The notes under the pieces: model-generated | Seen by the model: only the letters and a program-made list of their open reading frames with translations | Database searches by the model: none | Told to the model about the DNA's origin: nothing | Made by a program: the position numbers and the translations under genes | Shown here: piece by piece, positions 6,189-7,404 of the stretch | How positions within the stretch are numbered: the stretch's first letter is position 1 | Layout of the letters: each line of letters starts with the position of its first letter | Origin: Bacteroidales bacterium | GTDB lineage: Bacteria > Bacteroidota > Bacteroidia > Bacteroidales > JAADJA01 | Assembly: GCA_029934735.1 (NCBI GenBank) | Contig: JAOZLR010000120.1 | Span: 1 to 7,404 of the forward strand | Length of the DNA stretch: 7,404 nucleotides | Direction of reading: 5' to 3'

Positions 6189-6932
6189 ATGACACGCAAC
6201 TATTTCAAAACACTCGTTATCGCTGCTTTCCTTGTTGGAATCGCAACATCATCCTTTGCCCAGATGCAAGTCGGGGCTCGCTTAGGAGTAAATCTAGCCA
6301 ACCTTAGAGGGTCTTCAATTCAAAATAACTCAATGCTGGTAGGTTATAATGTCGGAGTCTCATTCGATTACGGATTTGAACATGTAATTAAAAGTGATTT
6401 TGGTGAAAGATTCTCTGTTGGTATTGAAGTAGCAGCCAGCCAAAAAGGTGCCACAACAGATTACTTATTTTACTCTGACACACTTCAAACAACAAATGAT
6501 ACTGTTTTTGGAGCCAAACAGGTTTCTACTTATGTGGAAATCCCTATTTTGGCAAAATACTATTTTGGTGATCCCAAAAATATCCACTATTATGTCGAAG
6601 CCGGTTTTTATGTTGCTTCTTTATTTGGGTTAACCATTAACGATGATGTATGGAGAGACCACGATCAGGATGCAAGTACTGACCGCAGAAAATATCGTGA
6701 AGAATATACAGGTTTTGACTATGGAGCTATTGTTGGTGGTGGAGTGTTGATCCCCATTGGAGGAAGACGAAGTCCCTGGTTAATATCCGGTGATATCAGA
6801 TACACTATAGGACTTACAAATATAGGCGAATTAAAAAAAGGGACTACAGATATCCCGCCAGAACAACTTGAAGATATAAAAACAAGTGCTTTAAGTATAT
6901 TGGTTGGCGTGGTTTATAAGCTTAATAATTAA
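6189..6932 (+). CDS. PorT-like outer-membrane beta-barrel protein
   Basis: This 247-residue protein matches the PorT/OMP_b-brl_2 style of small eight-stranded barrel common in Bacteroidota. The start at 6189 gives a compact signal peptide, MTRNYFKTLVIAAFLVG then IATSSFAQ, with cleavage expected at SFA-Q (24/25). In-frame ATGs at 6156 and 6171 would add 11 or 6 residues before it and cannot be excluded. After cleavage, alternating strands rich in Gly and aromatics follow. YVEIPILAKYYF (115-126) is the typical family block, then VEAGFYVASLF (136-146), GFDYGAIVGGGV (175-186), SGDIRYTIGLTNI (200-212) and a closing strand ALSILVGVVYKLNN (234-247). An acidic loop with DHDQDASTD (157-165) may face outside. 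The substrate is unknown; family resemblance does not show it is the T9SS component PorT. Confidence 0.85.
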   Translation: MTRNYFKTLVIAAFLVGIATSSFAQMQVGARLGVNLANLRGSSIQNNSMLVGYNVGVSFDYGFEHVIKSDFGERFSVGIEVAASQKGATTDYLFYSDTLQTTNDTVFGAKQVSTYVEIPILAKYYFGDPKNIHYYVEAGFYVASLFGLTINDDVWRDHDQDASTDRRKYREEYTGFDYGAIVGGGVLIPIGGRRSPWLISGDIRYTIGLTNIGELKKGTTDIPPEQLEDIKTSALSILVGVVYKLNN

Positions 6933-6953
6933 GATAATATTTTTTCAAAGATA

Positions 6954-6986
6954 AAAAAGGTTACCGCTTTGGTAGCCTTTTTTTTT
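6954..6986. terminator. Bidirectional rho-independent terminator
   Basis: GGTTACC (6960-6966) pairs with GGTAGCC (6972-6978), one G-U pair, loop GCTTT. The stem is preceded by six A (6954-6959) and followed by eight T (6979-6986). The T-run serves the outer-membrane protein gene ending at 6932, and the A-run, read on the other strand, serves the convergent gene. The last two T bases are also part of the convergent gene's TAA stop (6985-6987), so terminator and stop codon overlap. Confidence 0.88.
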
Positions 6987-7404
6987 ATTGTGGCCTTATT
7001 TCAAAAGAGTGCCCAAAAGGAGTCCGGGCAAAGACTGAAAATCTCACACCAAGAGATGAGAGTGTTCCAAGGCTGCCCGTAACAGCAAGCACCAATCCGC
7101 CAGTGATAAGCAATCCCAATTTTGTAGTAGGTTCCGGGTCAGCAATTGCAGCAGCAACTATCCAAACACCGGCACTGGTTATTCCGAGAGCGGAAAGGAA
7201 GGCAGCAATCTGCTTCCACTTCATATCGCCTTTACTTTTTGCAGCTTTTATCAATGTAACTGCTGAACGCAGATCTTTAGCGTCAAGTCCTATATGAGCA
7301 TCATCCTCAAAAACAAAAGGTGCTTTTGTTAAATATTGTTTCAAGGCTTTCTCAAGCCAGTCAGGATCGCTGCTTCTTATTATTACACTTATTTCTTCAC
7401 TCAT
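6985..7404 (-). CDS. Small two-helix membrane protein, unknown function
   Basis: I do not recognise this 139-residue protein. Residues 1-60 are soluble and mixed in charge (ISVIIRSSDPDWLEKALKQYL, later DLRSAVTLIKAAKSKG). Two hydrophobic helices follow, about 65-88 (IAAFLSALGITSAGVWIVAAAIA) and 96-118 (Gly/Leu-rich), joined by a short DPEPTTK turn. Basic residues flank the pair (KWK before, RFSVFAR after), so both ends should lie in the cytoplasm. The tail is TPFGHSFEIRPQ. There is no signal peptide and no enzymatic motif. The ATG is the last codon of the window, so a longer N-terminus and any operon partner upstream cannot be ruled out. It converges on the outer-membrane protein gene and shares the terminator. 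A soluble N-terminal part on a membrane hairpin could anchor or sense something, but this is a guess. Confidence 0.7.
   Translation of the reverse strand: MSEEISVIIRSSDPDWLEKALKQYLTKAPFVFEDDAHIGLDAKDLRSAVTLIKAAKSKGDMKWKQIAAFLSALGITSAGVWIVAAAIADPEPTTKLGLLITGGLVLAVTGSLGTLSSLGVRFSVFARTPFGHSFEIRPQ

Overview
The window looks like a chromosomal segment from an AT-rich member of the Bacteroidota. Four independent signs point there: a secreted protein with the gliding-motility/type IX secretion C-terminal domain (CHU_C type), a PorT-like outer-membrane beta-barrel protein, TAnnTTTG -7 promoter elements ahead of several transcription units, and A-rich rather than Shine-Dalgarno sequence before the start codons. 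The genus cannot be fixed from the sequence.

Layout. Positions 61-149 hold an intact tRNA-Ser(GCU) on the minus strand. Sixty bases upstream of it, in transcriptional terms, is a broken copy of its 5' half (211-260) carrying a perfect short palindrome where the 5' side of the anticodon arm should be. Both lie downstream of one good minus-strand promoter (326-355). Positions 356-667 contain no gene but two strong adjoining hairpins. yggS (PLP homeostasis protein, 693-1361, plus) follows with almost no leader. It converges on a minus-strand gene for a secreted, T9SS-sorted multidomain protein (1440-2843). A gene-free, hairpin-rich stretch (2844-3395) precedes clpB (3396-5990, plus), the disaggregase. 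After a 198-base gap comes a PorT-like outer-membrane protein (6189-6932, plus). A bidirectional terminator separates it from a convergent small membrane protein of unknown function (6985-7404, minus), whose start codon is the last three bases of the window.

The genes do not form an operon or a shared pathway. Each appears to be its own transcription unit: housekeeping functions (tRNA-Ser, YggS, ClpB) interleaved with envelope and secreted proteins typical of the phylum. No defence system, CRISPR array, transposase or integrase is visible. The parts most worth a second look are non-coding: the rearranged tRNA-Ser half with its palindrome, the near-repeat bracketing the tRNA region, and the double hairpin at 456-562. 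The one uncharacterised protein is the small two-helix membrane protein at the right edge. No clear new biological system is demonstrated here.
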